Source of the DNA: Reichenbachiella versicolor
GTDB taxonomy: Bacteria > Bacteroidota > Bacteroidia > Cytophagales > Cyclobacteriaceae
NCBI RefSeq assembly: GCF_003171675.1
Contig: NZ_QFZQ01000007.1
Span: 248,001-312,000 of the forward strand
Direction of reading: 5' to 3'
Length of the DNA stretch: 64,000 nucleotides
Under the pieces are notes generated by a model. The model was given only the letters and a program-made list of their open reading frames with translations. It searched no databases and had not been told where the DNA came from. The position numbers and the translations under genes were made by a program. The first letter of the stretch is position 1. Every line of letters begins with the position of its first letter. This document shows, piece by piece, positions 55,184 to 63,458 of the stretch.

Positions 55184-56068
55184 TTGAAAAGCTGGATATG
55201 CATATTGACCATTTTCGTAGGTATATCCAGCTGTAGTCTACCTAACTCCAATTACCCTGAATTAGAATTCATCGAAATTCATCAGTCAGACGCACTTCAT
55301 GGTGTCATGTTTGATCTCAGTGGTATTGTCTTTATAGAAGACTCTCTCTATGTAGTCGCGGACAAACCATGGAATAAGTTTCTCTACGGAATCCATCTTT
55401 CAAAAGGTCAATTTCAAGTTTCTCATAAGAAGGCGATTGAAATTAATGATCCACAACTGGACCTTGAGGGAATTGATTACTGTCACGGGCTGATTTATCT
55501 CATCAATGAAAGACCTGGTGACATCATCGCTATGCATCCTGATGGCTCCATTCAAACTCTTGATTTAAAATTTAAAGGTGATAATCCTCCAAGTAATTGG
55601 GGCAATGCTGGCTGGGAAGGGATCGCAATAGACTGCCAGAACCAAATAATGTATGGCTTGAAAGAACGTGAACCTAGAGGTATATACGCTATAGATATGA
55701 CCAACTGGAAGATAAGAAATAGCTTTAATACTCCGCAAATCGAAAGCAATGATTTTGCAGATGCTAAATTTGAGAATGGGTATTTATACGCTATAGAACG
55801 AAATGGATGTCACATAGCTAAAATTGATCCTAAAACAGAAAAGGTGGTTTCTAAATATCACTACCAACACATCGCTAATACCGAACAGGGAAAGTTATTT
55901 GAACCTACTCCTTTTGGTATGGGGGAAGCCCTCCTACTTACCGATGATGAGATATGGGTAGGACTTGATAACAATGGACTAAAAGCTTCGCCTTACGCTG
56001 AGGAAACTTTTGGTATCACGGGGAAAGCTCCAGTAATACTAAGATTCAAACGTCCCGTAGATTTCTAA
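55184..56068 (+). CDS. Lipoprotein with beta-propeller-like domain
   Basis: This 294-residue protein starts at TTG 55184: two stop codons lie in frame just upstream and no ATG precedes the signal peptide (MKSWICILTIFVGISSC, lipobox ISSC). The mature part has repeated strand patterns (LEGIDYCHGLIYLINERPGDIIAM, WEGIAIDCQNQIMYGLKEREPRGIYAID in parts, FADAKFENGYLYAIERNG), resembling the esterase-like-phytase or SdiA-regulated type of beta-propeller. The catalytic function is not evident. It lies 15 bases after murA and may be co-transcribed. Confidence 0.7.
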   Translation: MKSWICILTIFVGISSCSLPNSNYPELEFIEIHQSDALHGVMFDLSGIVFIEDSLYVVADKPWNKFLYGIHLSKGQFQVSHKKAIEINDPQLDLEGIDYCHGLIYLINERPGDIIAMHPDGSIQTLDLKFKGDNPPSNWGNAGWEGIAIDCQNQIMYGLKEREPRGIYAIDMTNWKIRNSFNTPQIESNDFADAKFENGYLYAIERNGCHIAKIDPKTEKVVSKYHYQHIANTEQGKLFEPTPFGMGEALLLTDDEIWVGLDNNGLKASPYAEETFGITGKAPVILRFKRPVDF

Positions 56069-56148
56069 AACACAAGTCTCAAAAAAACATGCCCTAAGTA
56101 CGGCTTTCTACCTATCACAAGTAGCGCGGTCTAGTATACCTTTGCCAA

Positions 56149-57306
56149 ATGAACACTTTAGAAGATTTTCTTGAGCTGGTTTCAGCCAGCAGCTCCAATG
56201 GAGAATTCAACAAGCTCACCCTTAGTAAAAACAGAGATCGAAGTAGCACTCTTGTCAATATTTATGTGAGATGGGTGGTCATCAAAGAAGAGCCACAATT
56301 CAGTTTTACCTATAGATACAAGACACAAGACAAGACTAGTAACTTGCTCAAAGCACAAGGACTGAAGGAAATAGCCAGACTTCTCAAAGAAGAATTTAAA
56401 AACGCTAACCTAATTACCACTACTCAAGTCCACTCTTTAATGACCAGTAAGAAAGAAAAAGTCACCATTCAAACTACCAATCAAAAGCAAACAACAACTT
56501 CACAATCTCACAATCGTGAAAAAAAGAAGTTTGTAAAGAGTGATGCTCAATATCTGCAAGAACTAAATGTATCCGATTCGAGTGGAAAAGTCATTCCTAA
56601 AATGGCTGACAAGTATCGCCAGATCAATAAGTATTTAGAAATCTTCGATAATCTACTCTCTCAGATCAAACTACCCAATCGCCCTATCAAAGTAGTAGAT
56701 ATGGGGTCTGGTAAGGGTTATTTGACATTTGCACTGTATGATTTTCTCAAGAATCAAAAAGGAATCGAGGCTGAAGTGATAGGAATAGAATTGAGAAAAG
56801 ATCTAGTCGATCTATGTAACAACGCCGCTCGTGAATGCTCTTTCGATAATTTAAGTTTCGTAGACCAAAGGATTGAAAACTACGAAGGTGATTCTATAGA
56901 TATATTGATAGCACTTCACGCCTGTGATACGGCTACTGATGATGCTATTGGAAAAGGCTTAAAAGACAAAGCGGAACTTATTGTTTGTGCGCCTTGCTGT
57001 CATAAGCAGATTCGCCAACAGCTTAAAGGAAAAGAACAATCTGACCCAATCTTGAAATACGGTATATTCAAAGAGCGTCAATATGAAATGGTGACGGATA
57101 CCATTCGTGCATTGATTCTAGAGCGTGAAGGTTATGAATCTAAAGTCTTTGAGTTTATTTCTGTCGAGCATACTCGCAAGAATGTAATGCTCGTGGGTCT
57201 CAACAAACACAAACCCAAATCCGACGCTCAAGATAAAATCACTGCCATCAAGGAACAATATGGTATCGACTTTCATTATCTGGAAAAACAGGTTAATCCA
57301 AATTGA
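56149..57306 (+). CDS. SAM-dependent methyltransferase (METTL25-like)
   Basis: The 385-residue protein has an N-terminal ~130-residue domain and a methyltransferase domain with VVDMGSGKGYLTFAL (184-190 is the SAM loop), GIELRKDLVDLCN and IDILIALHACDTATDDAIGKGL. CAPCCHKQIRQQL is a Cys/His motif typical of this uncharacterised family. The substrate is unknown and could be RNA or protein. A TACCTTTG -7 element at 56137-56144 just before the ATG suggests a very short leader. Confidence 0.8.
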   Translation: MNTLEDFLELVSASSSNGEFNKLTLSKNRDRSSTLVNIYVRWVVIKEEPQFSFTYRYKTQDKTSNLLKAQGLKEIARLLKEEFKNANLITTTQVHSLMTSKKEKVTIQTTNQKQTTTSQSHNREKKKFVKSDAQYLQELNVSDSSGKVIPKMADKYRQINKYLEIFDNLLSQIKLPNRPIKVVDMGSGKGYLTFALYDFLKNQKGIEAEVIGIELRKDLVDLCNNAARECSFDNLSFVDQRIENYEGDSIDILIALHACDTATDDAIGKGLKDKAELIVCAPCCHKQIRQQLKGKEQSDPILKYGIFKERQYEMVTDTIRALILEREGYESKVFEFISVEHTRKNVMLVGLNKHKPKSDAQDKITAIKEQYGIDFHYLEKQVNPN

Positions 57307-57417
57307 CAGTGACTGTTGAGAGATTAGTTTGTTTGAAAGTTTTATTGATTGTAAATGAATGATCTTCATCCCAGGAATTATCTAGGACCTCTAAGTGTCT
57401 ACATATAGGAGCGTTGA

Positions 57418-57464
57418 GATCTCGGATAGCTTTTCTATTTCTAGAAAACCTTCCGAGATGACGA
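57418..57464. repeat. Dispersed hairpin element, copy 3
   Basis: ATCTCGGATAGCTTTTCTA pairs with TAGAAAACCTTCCGAGAT around a 4-base loop and is followed by GACGA. Stem changes relative to copies 1 and 2 are paired (CCCAGA/TCTGGG becomes CTCGGA/TCCGAG; the C-G next to the loop becomes A-T). It lies about 110 bases past the methyltransferase stop. Confidence 0.8.
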
Positions 57465-57601
57465 AGTCATGGGGCTGACAAGATCGGTGTTAATTCAAGA
57501 ATAAACTAAAAACCTGAGTTCGATTAATATTTTTTCAAACACTCTGCAAAACCTAAATCCATTACACTTAATCAAGCTTTTGCCTTCAAGCCAGGCAGGC
57601 T

Positions 57602-57630
57602 CTTCCTTTTTTCATTGCCAAAAAAGGAAG
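57602..57630. repeat. Perfect 11-bp inverted repeat
   Basis: CTTCCTTTTTT at 57602-57612 pairs perfectly with AAAAAAGGAAG at 57620-57630 around a 7-base loop. It could terminate in both directions between the convergent genes at 57306 and 58076, but it is nearly 300 bases from the first. A similar AAAAAAGGAAGCAAAAAG word is, in my recollection, frequent in Bacteroidota spacers. Confidence 0.5.
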
Positions 57631-57741
57631 CAAAAAGTCTAGAAAATTATAAACTCGCTAGCGCTCAAACAGTATAATTTTCATTCTTTTTTGTGAAACG
57701 TCAAATAAGTAAGGTTCTTAAATCGAACTGAGGTTAAAAGG

Positions 57742-58078
57742 ACTTTAATACGCTCAATGGGGTACCTCGAAGGTACCCTCCCCCACCTCAAAGCTACATT
57801 AGGGTACCTCTGAGGTACCCCCATAGACCTCAAAGATCCGAGCTTGCACCTTTTAACTGGAACGTTGAACCTTTGAGCTTATCGATTGGAGGTCAGAGCT
57901 CGGACGTGGAACCTTTTTGGTCCGCGCTTGATAGTAAAAGCTCGGCGATTCGAGCTTTTTGCTCCAAGCTTGTACCTCTAAGTATGAAAGCCGAAGGTTT
58001 TAGCTAGCCGTTTGATACTTAGACCTCCAATTGAGATCCTTTTAGGTACTTAGTTTACATATAGAGGTACCTTGTCTA
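57742..58078. repeat. Degenerate tandem array, exact 21-bp units (array B)
   Basis: About 15-16 units follow a strict 21-base register: 57764, 57785, 57806, 57827, 57848, 57869, 57890, 57911, 57932, 57953, 57974, 57995, 58016, 58037 and 58058. Unit starts are ACCTC, ACCTT, AGGTC, AGCTT and similar. The second half is typically CTCCGAGCTTG-like. Individual units form hairpins (GGTACCTC...GAGGTACC, AAGCTC...GAGCTT). No indels were needed to keep the register. Stops occur in the frames examined. The last unit ends on the stop codon of the DinB-like gene. Confidence 0.85.
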
Positions 58079-58648
58079 TGATGCTAACTCGACGTCGGCA
58101 TTAATTTCCTTCAGTACATTTCGCATTTGCTGGACATGACGTTGATTGTGACCGATGAGAAAACCAAAGGCATCTCCCAACTTGAACATAATGATAGACC
58201 CAATTGCTGAAGGGATTCTGTTTTTATTGATATCTAGGGATGATGCGACTTTCAAATATTCAACTATCCGATCTTGATCAGCTAAGAACTTTTCTACCGT
58301 ATCCATTTTTACATCTACTTGAGGCCGAAATTTCTTGAACGTCTGCATAGGAGAAGGAATGTCCCCACTTTCTGTTGGCTTGATCATTTTGATGAATTTC
58401 TTACCCAGCATTCCAGATTTGAAAGTTTCAATTGAAGATTTTGGAGCTGCGGGTAGTTTGTCTTCAAACTGAAGTAAATAATGTTCATCGGCAATATTGA
58501 GATGCTCTACACACTGCAATACGCTCCAATGATCCTCTGCTGGTTGTTTCGAAAGTACTGACAGAGGAAGTTCTGAAAATTCCTTAACTGCAGCTTTGAC
58601 TTCAAGCGTATCTTGGATGAGTTGATCGATTAGTTCCTGTCTGTTCAT
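58076..58648 (-). CDS. DinB-like (DinB_2) four-helix protein
   Basis: The 190-residue protein has the DinB/YfiT helical-bundle pattern: NRQELIDQLIQDTLEVKAAVKEFSEL, WSVLQCVEHLNIADEHYLLQFE with a conserved His, and a C-terminal LIGHNQRHVQQMRNVL with two His residues. These are the three-His metal site of the family. DinB-like proteins include thiol transferases and many of unknown role. The stop codon is adjacent to tandem array B. It is co-directional with the Crp-type gene 63 bases upstream. Confidence 0.8.
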   Translation of the reverse strand: MNRQELIDQLIQDTLEVKAAVKEFSELPLSVLSKQPAEDHWSVLQCVEHLNIADEHYLLQFEDKLPAAPKSSIETFKSGMLGKKFIKMIKPTESGDIPSPMQTFKKFRPQVDVKMDTVEKFLADQDRIVEYLKVASSLDINKNRIPSAIGSIIMFKLGDAFGFLIGHNQRHVQQMRNVLKEINADVELAS

Positions 58649-58711
58649 TTGAGTAGATAATTAATTCTATTCAAATGTAGAGAGAGGTTTTGTGAACAAA
58701 ATTGATCTAAA

Positions 58712-59308
58712 TCAATTTCGTTTTTCATCCATTCTTTGACGTCTCAGACGACTAAATGTCTCTGGAGTCATGCCGAGATAAGATGCTAGATGCTTTTGTG
58801 GCACCAGCTGAAAAATATGAGGGCTGTCTCGGTAGAGTCTATCAAAACGCTCCTCTGCCGAAAAGTTTCTTACTTCTAACTGCCGACGCCCCATTCCTAC
58901 TAGCATCTTGGCATTGAAAACCCTACCCCAGCGCTCTATAGATTTATGGTCATCGTACATTTTCATCATGGACTTGAAGCTGATTCTAAGCGTTTCGGTT
59001 TTCTGAAGTGCTTCTAGTCCCCAGTCTGCGGGTTTCTGGTCCAAGAATGAATCATACACTCCTGAAAACTCCCCATCATATGTGAATCCAAAACTAATGT
59101 CCATACCATCATTGAGTGCATATCCTCTCAATACTCCAGAGTAAACGAAATAAAAATAGCGTTCTATACTACCCATCTCCGTCACGTGTTCTCCTTTTGA
59201 AAAAACCATTGCTTCCCAATGGCAAGAAAAATCCTGCCATACCTCATCTTCCAATAAGGAAAATCTTTGAAGAGACTCTTTTAAATGATCTAATGCCTTC
59301 ACATTCAT
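58712..59308 (-). CDS. Crp/Fnr-family transcriptional regulator
   Basis: This 198-residue protein has an N-terminal cyclic-nucleotide-binding-type beta-roll (ATGCEVxE-type region FSKGEHVTEMGSIERYFYFVYSGVLRGYALNDGMDI in parts) and a C-terminal winged helix with HLASYLGMTPETFSRLRRQ as recognition helix. There is no N-terminal cysteine cluster, so it is not an oxygen-sensing Fnr proper. The ligand is unknown. It is upstream of the DinB-like gene, which may be its target. Confidence 0.85.
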   Translation of the reverse strand: MNVKALDHLKESLQRFSLLEDEVWQDFSCHWEAMVFSKGEHVTEMGSIERYFYFVYSGVLRGYALNDGMDISFGFTYDGEFSGVYDSFLDQKPADWGLEALQKTETLRISFKSMMKMYDDHKSIERWGRVFNAKMLVGMGRRQLEVRNFSAEERFDRLYRDSPHIFQLVPQKHLASYLGMTPETFSRLRRQRMDEKRN

Positions 59309-59409
59309 AAAATAAGCGACATTCTTCCAAAATCAAGTACCCTGTTTCCTTAGATTTGTCGGCTGCAACCTACAAACATTGATGAATAACATTATTTCTT
59401 AACAACATT

Positions 59410-61077
59410 ATGCAACAACTGAATGACGCAATGCTCTGGCTCGATAGCTTTATCGGCAGTGCTGCTTGGTTTCCATACGCGCTACTTGGAACGGGTCTAT
59501 TCTTCACCATCTATCTCAAATTCCCACAAGTCCGATACTTTGGGTTCGCTATTAAAATCCTAAAAGGAAAATATGACAAAGCGGATGCTGAAGGAGATAC
59601 TTCTCACTTCCAAGCCTTGGCTACAGCGCTGTCTGGTACTGTCGGTACTGGTAATATTGCAGGAGTAGCATTGGCCATTCATTTGGGAGGACCTGCGGCG
59701 CTGTTTTGGATGATCATGACCGCGGCAGTGGGTATGTGTACCAAGTTTGTCGAAGTAACGCTGTCTCATAAATACAGAGAAAAGACTGCAGATGGTACAA
59801 TGGCTGGTGGACCTATGTACTACATGAAGAACAAAATGAATTTAGGTTGGCTAGCTGCCATATTCGCTGCAGCGACAGTTTTCTCTTCATTCGGAACAGG
59901 AAGTTTACCACAAGTAAACACCATCGCTAGTTCTCTGAAAGCAACCTTCGATATCAGTGAGTACATCACTGGAGGTGTATTAGCGGTATTATTAGGACTT
60001 GTGATCATCGGAGGTATCAAAAGAATCGCTGCCGTCACGGAGAAGTTAGTTCCTTCTATGGCAGTCATATATTTCATAGGCGCTTTTGCTGTGATCTTTT
60101 ATAATATTGAAAACGTAATCCCTTCTTTCATATCCATTTTCTCACAAGTATTCTCTGGATCAGCAGCATCGGGTGGATTCTTAGGTGCTACACTGAAGTT
60201 TGCACTAGAAAAAGGTGTCGGTAGAGGCCTATTCTCCAATGAAGCGGGACAAGGTAGTGCGCCTATTGCTCACGCTGCTGCCAAAGGAGATGAACCTGTA
60301 TCAGAAGGTTTGGTCGCTATTCTAGAACCATTTATTGATACAATTGTGATTTGTACTATCACTGGGTTGGTACTTCTTTCCAGTGGAGTATGGAATGAAA
60401 AAATTCAAAATGACTTCCAAATCACCGACATCACCATACTAGCTGATCAATACAATGAATCAGATAGTGACGACTTAGCTAAGCTAAAAGGCCACTTTGG
60501 TGACACACCACTAGCAAGCTACTCAGGAGACCTTACTGTCAATAATGGTATCATTGAAAATAGTCCTAGTATACTTCATGCGAGATCTATCGCAGAAGAA
60601 GTCAAAGTATATCAGGGCTCTGAAGTATACACCGGAACACTTACTGTGGTCAACGGTAAACCTAAAGGCAACATAGAACTGAAAGGAAAGTCTCTAGTCC
60701 ATAGTGCTCCTCTTACTATCGAGGCATTCAAAAGAGGGTTCCTTGGTGACTGGGGTCAATATATCGTATCTATTGGGATATTGTTGTTTGCCTTTAGCAC
60801 CGCTATCTCTTGGTCATACTATGGAGATAGAGCGATGACCTTCTTATTCGGGGCAGGATCAGTGATCTATTTCCGAATTGTATACATCATTGCATTCTTC
60901 TTAGCAGCCATAGTAGACACGACTATAGTCTGGACTTTCTCTGCTTTGACCATCGCATTGATGACTATTCCTAACCTTGTCGGAATACTCGTACTTCACA
61001 AAGACATGAAGAATACTATCTCAGATTTCTGGATCAAATTCAAACAAGAATGGCCAGATGAAAAGACACCTGAATAG
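59410..61077 (+). CDS. Alanine:cation symporter (AGCS family) with an extra loop domain
   Basis: This 555-residue sodium:alanine/glycine symporter has the family motifs [31 protein letters not shown] (in parts), [32 protein letters not shown] and [15 protein letters not shown]. Usual family length is about 450-480. The surplus is a soluble, strand-rich insertion at about 331-435 ([40 protein letters not shown]), placed between two membrane helices. A TAGATTTG -7 element lies at 59351-59358. A terminator follows. Confidence 0.9.
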   Translation: MQQLNDAMLWLDSFIGSAAWFPYALLGTGLFFTIYLKFPQVRYFGFAIKILKGKYDKADAEGDTSHFQALATALSGTVGTGNIAGVALAIHLGGPAALFWMIMTAAVGMCTKFVEVTLSHKYREKTADGTMAGGPMYYMKNKMNLGWLAAIFAAATVFSSFGTGSLPQVNTIASSLKATFDISEYITGGVLAVLLGLVIIGGIKRIAAVTEKLVPSMAVIYFIGAFAVIFYNIENVIPSFISIFSQVFSGSAASGGFLGATLKFALEKGVGRGLFSNEAGQGSAPIAHAAAKGDEPVSEGLVAILEPFIDTIVICTITGLVLLSSGVWNEKIQNDFQITDITILADQYNESDSDDLAKLKGHFGDTPLASYSGDLTVNNGIIENSPSILHARSIAEEVKVYQGSEVYTGTLTVVNGKPKGNIELKGKSLVHSAPLTIEAFKRGFLGDWGQYIVSIGILLFAFSTAISWSYYGDRAMTFLFGAGSVIYFRIVYIIAFFLAAIVDTTIVWTFSALTIALMTIPNLVGILVLHKDMKNTISDFWIKFKQEWPDEKTPE

Positions 61078-61099
61078 AATCTAAGATTTGATGATTTTG

Positions 61100-61136
61100 A
61101 AGGCTGACTCACATAATGGGTCAGCCTTTTTCATTT
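61100..61136 (+). terminator. Terminator after the alanine symporter
   Basis: AAGGCTGAC pairs with GTCAGCCTT around an 11-base loop, followed by TTTTCATTTT. It lies 22 bases past the stop codon. Confidence 0.85.
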
Positions 61137-61285
61137 TATCACGTCGGTAATTTTCTTATATCAGCTGTATCCCTCACTGATTACTTTCTACAAGAATGTC
61201 CTAAAATCATAATTACGATCTTTCTCTATAGATATAACCCCTTGAATACAAGACCTTTGATATTGAGAAAAATTAATGCAAGCAC

Positions 61286-61804
61286 ATGAGAATAATCAAT
61301 CAACCCAACAGATTTAAGTTTCTGTTGCTGTCATTTTTCCTACTGACCATGTTCAGTAGGTATTCAGGGTACTGCCAAAATTTAGACCAATACAAAGCTC
61401 TACTGCTTTACAAAGTTTCTGAATATATTATTTGGCCAAACGAACAATCCAGTAGAACCATTGGCGTATTCGAAACTGCCGGCGTCTACAAAAACCTATC
61501 TTCTTTCGCCAAGAATAAGGAAAACTTGAACATCTTACCTTTGACTACCCCTGAAGATGCTAATAAATGCGATATCGTATTTATCACTGAGGAGAATATT
61601 GATATCCTTCGTGATTATGCTAGAAGTATAGGTAATAAGAGTATACTCTTAATCAGCGCCACTAAAACTCACATTCATAAGGGAGCTGACTTCGTACTCT
61701 ATACCGAGGACAAACAACTTAAATACATTTTCAACGAACCGAAAATGACCTATAAAGGAATGACTGCATCTAATAAACTATCGTCTCTGGCACAGAGTCT
61801 ATAG
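61286..61804 (+). CDS. YfiR family (DUF4154) periplasmic protein, copy 1
   Basis: This 172-residue protein has a basic N-terminus and a hydrophobic export segment (RFKFLLLSFFLLTMFSRYSGYC), then the YfiR pattern KALLLYKVSEYIIWP, INILPLTTPEDANKCDIVFITEE-type sequence, NKSILLISATKTHIHKGADFVLYTED and KLSSLAQSL at the end. YfiR proteins regulate cyclic-di-GMP enzymes or envelope signalling from the periplasm. A second copy lies at 62930. Large hairpins follow this gene. Confidence 0.85.
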   Translation: MRIINQPNRFKFLLLSFFLLTMFSRYSGYCQNLDQYKALLLYKVSEYIIWPNEQSSRTIGVFETAGVYKNLSSFAKNKENLNILPLTTPEDANKCDIVFITEENIDILRDYARSIGNKSILLISATKTHIHKGADFVLYTEDKQLKYIFNEPKMTYKGMTASNKLSSLAQSL

Positions 61805-61841
61805 GTAATACACTTAATCATTCATTGTTAATAAAAAGACC

Positions 61842-61887
61842 ATCTGGAAAGTCGTCATCGCTTATAAGCGTGACGTTCTTTTCAGAT
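61842..61887. repeat. 46-bp imperfect palindrome after YfiR copy 1
   Basis: ATCTGGAAAG...CTTTTCAGAT flanks CGTCA...TGACG around the perfect 12-bp palindrome CGCTTATAAGCG. It lies about 40 bases past the stop codon. There is no T-run on the plus strand, so a standard terminator is unlikely. Confidence 0.6.
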
Positions 61888-61982
61888 AAGAATCTATTGC
61901 TATCACATCCTAGTCTATTTATTCCTTACACTTCTTCATCACTCACTTATTGAAATATACTCTCCTCGAATAGTAAAGCACT

Positions 61983-62153
61983 AAACTCAACAGGCTATTG
62001 TCTTTCGATTGTGCATTTGACCGACATTGAGTTTGGAGAAAGTCTTCTAAAGACTTCGGCTGTGTATTGATTATTAAAAATCAATCTTTCATTTCTGAAT
62101 AGCGTAATTTCATACAAGTTTCTAGAAACCAAACCTGTAGGGGTATAGCCCTA
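61983..62153 (+). ncRNA. Cluster of five stem-loops, possible structured leader
   Basis: Five short perfect stems lie in 171 bases: AAACTCAA/TTGAGTTT (61983-62034), AAGTCTT/AAGACTT (62040-62056), ATTGATT/AATCAAT (62066-62085), GTTTC/GAAAC (62118-62129) and TAGGG/CCCTA (62138-62153). They end 26 bases before the ATG at 62180. I recognise no known riboswitch class. Chance pairing in AT-rich DNA remains possible. Confidence 0.3.
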
Positions 62154-62179
62154 AAATCAGAATTAGAAAAGTAAGTAAT

Positions 62180-62647
62180 ATGGCTAGAGCAAATCAAAAA
62201 CTAATAAACGCACTTCGTCAAGCAGCTATCAAAATCAACGCATCTGATAAATACCAATGGGGACATATGGGCTATTGCAACTGTGGATTTGTAGCTCAAG
62301 AATTAACTCAAAAGTCTGCTGCTGAAATTCATCAACTCGCGATGCAAGGACGTGGTGACTGGAATGATCAGTGCACCGATTACTGCGAGACAAGTGGAAT
62401 GCCGTTTGATGAAGTCATCTCACAACTTACCTCAAATGGACTTTCTCTCGAAGACATCAAGGCCATTGAAAATCTTTCTCATCCAGAAGTATTAGAAACT
62501 TTACCTATAGAAAGAAGAAATCTAGAAAGGAACAATAAGCGAGATGCAATATTCTATCTTAATTCACTAGCAGATTACTTAGAAGCAGAATTGATGGTGC
62601 AGTCAGAATTAACAAACTCGATCACATCAGAGCTTACCTTGAAGTAG
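62180..62647 (+). CDS. Small conserved-looking cysteine-containing protein
   Basis: This 155-residue protein has no signal peptide or membrane segment. Four cysteines lie as CNC (33, 35) and CTDYC (65, 69), a possible metal site, within the segment KYQWGHMGYCNCGFVAQELT to WNDQCTDYCETSG. The C-terminal half is helical and acidic/basic (IERRNLERNNKRDAIFYLNSLADYLEAEL). I do not recognise the family. It lies between two YfiR genes on the same strand but with long spacers. Confidence 0.65.
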   Translation: MARANQKLINALRQAAIKINASDKYQWGHMGYCNCGFVAQELTQKSAAEIHQLAMQGRGDWNDQCTDYCETSGMPFDEVISQLTSNGLSLEDIKAIENLSHPEVLETLPIERRNLERNNKRDAIFYLNSLADYLEAELMVQSELTNSITSELTLK

Positions 62648-62726
62648 ACGAAAAAAAATTCTACTTTGACTTAAATTATTATTTTCCTCTTGTCGCTAAT
62701 TATCTACCTCTTGATATCCATTCATA

Positions 62727-62765
62727 ATGAATCATTTATTGTCTGATGAGCAATAAATGATTCAT
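62727..62765. repeat. Perfect 15-bp inverted repeat before YfiR copy 2
   Basis: ATGAATCATTTATTG at 62727-62741 pairs perfectly with CAATAAATGATTCAT at 62751-62765 around a 9-base loop. No T-run follows on the plus strand. It is 80 bases past one stop codon and 165 before the next start. Confidence 0.75.
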
Positions 62766-62929
62766 CTACAACTTACTCTTTGATAGCGAATTACATACAC
62801 CGTTAACTATCTGAATATTCTTAATTTCAAATAGATTTCGTAATCTTGAGCTAGAATTAGAACATCCATCTGTCCCGTTCGAAATAACATCATTCATTTA
62901 TTAAGGAAATCGCTTTTTAAAGCAATCAC

Positions 62930-63439
62930 ATGAGGAAAATAACAGCTCTTTTACTGATTGGGATACTGTTTAGTACAACAGACTCTTTCGGTCAAACGGA
63001 AAAGCTCAAAACCGTTTTCATTTACAATTTCACTAAGTACATAGATTGGCCTGAGGCTAAGACTAAGTCTGATTTTGAAATAGCTTTCGTAGGTTCTACT
63101 CCACTGATTGGAGAGATGCGCCAACTAGCACAAACTCGTAAAGTTGGTGATCAGGCTATCAAAATCAAGGAATACCAGTCGATCAGCGACATTGGTCAGG
63201 CTCATATTGTAATTATTAGCCCTAATAAATCATCTCAGCTGCAATCTGTATTGAACGCTACTAAATCTAAAAATACTCTAGTCATCACAGAAGGGGCTGG
63301 CTTAGTAAGAAAAGGATCTAGTATCAGTCTGATAGTACAGGGTAACAAGCTTACCTATGAAATCAGTGAATCCAATATTAAAGCTCGCTCGCTGAACGTT
63401 AGTGGTCATCTCTTGAAACTTGGTAATCAAATACAATAA
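62930..63439 (+). CDS. YfiR family (DUF4154) periplasmic protein, copy 2
   Basis: The 169-residue product has a signal peptide (MRKITALLLIGILFSTTDSFG) and the YfiR pattern KLKTVFIYNFTKYIDWPEAK, FEIAFVGSTPLIGEMRQLA, IVIISPNKSSQLQSVLNAT and TEGAGLVRKGSSISLIVQGNKLTYEI. It lies 19 bases before the TonB receptor gene at 63459, so they are probably one operon. YfiR next to a TonB-type receptor is a recurrent pairing thought to sense envelope or nutrient signals. Confidence 0.88.
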   Translation: MRKITALLLIGILFSTTDSFGQTEKLKTVFIYNFTKYIDWPEAKTKSDFEIAFVGSTPLIGEMRQLAQTRKVGDQAIKIKEYQSISDIGQAHIVIISPNKSSQLQSVLNATKSKNTLVITEGAGLVRKGSSISLIVQGNKLTYEISESNIKARSLNVSGHLLKLGNQIQ

Positions 63440-63458
63440 CAACTAATCCAAAGGTTTA

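Noticed and set aside
57742-58078. CRISPR array
   Set aside because: Units are contiguous and degenerate with no unique spacers, and no cas genes are nearby.
57764-58078. Heptapeptide-repeat coding sequence from the 21-bp period
   Set aside because: The frames I examined contain stop codons, and the other two arrays have periods that are not multiples of three.
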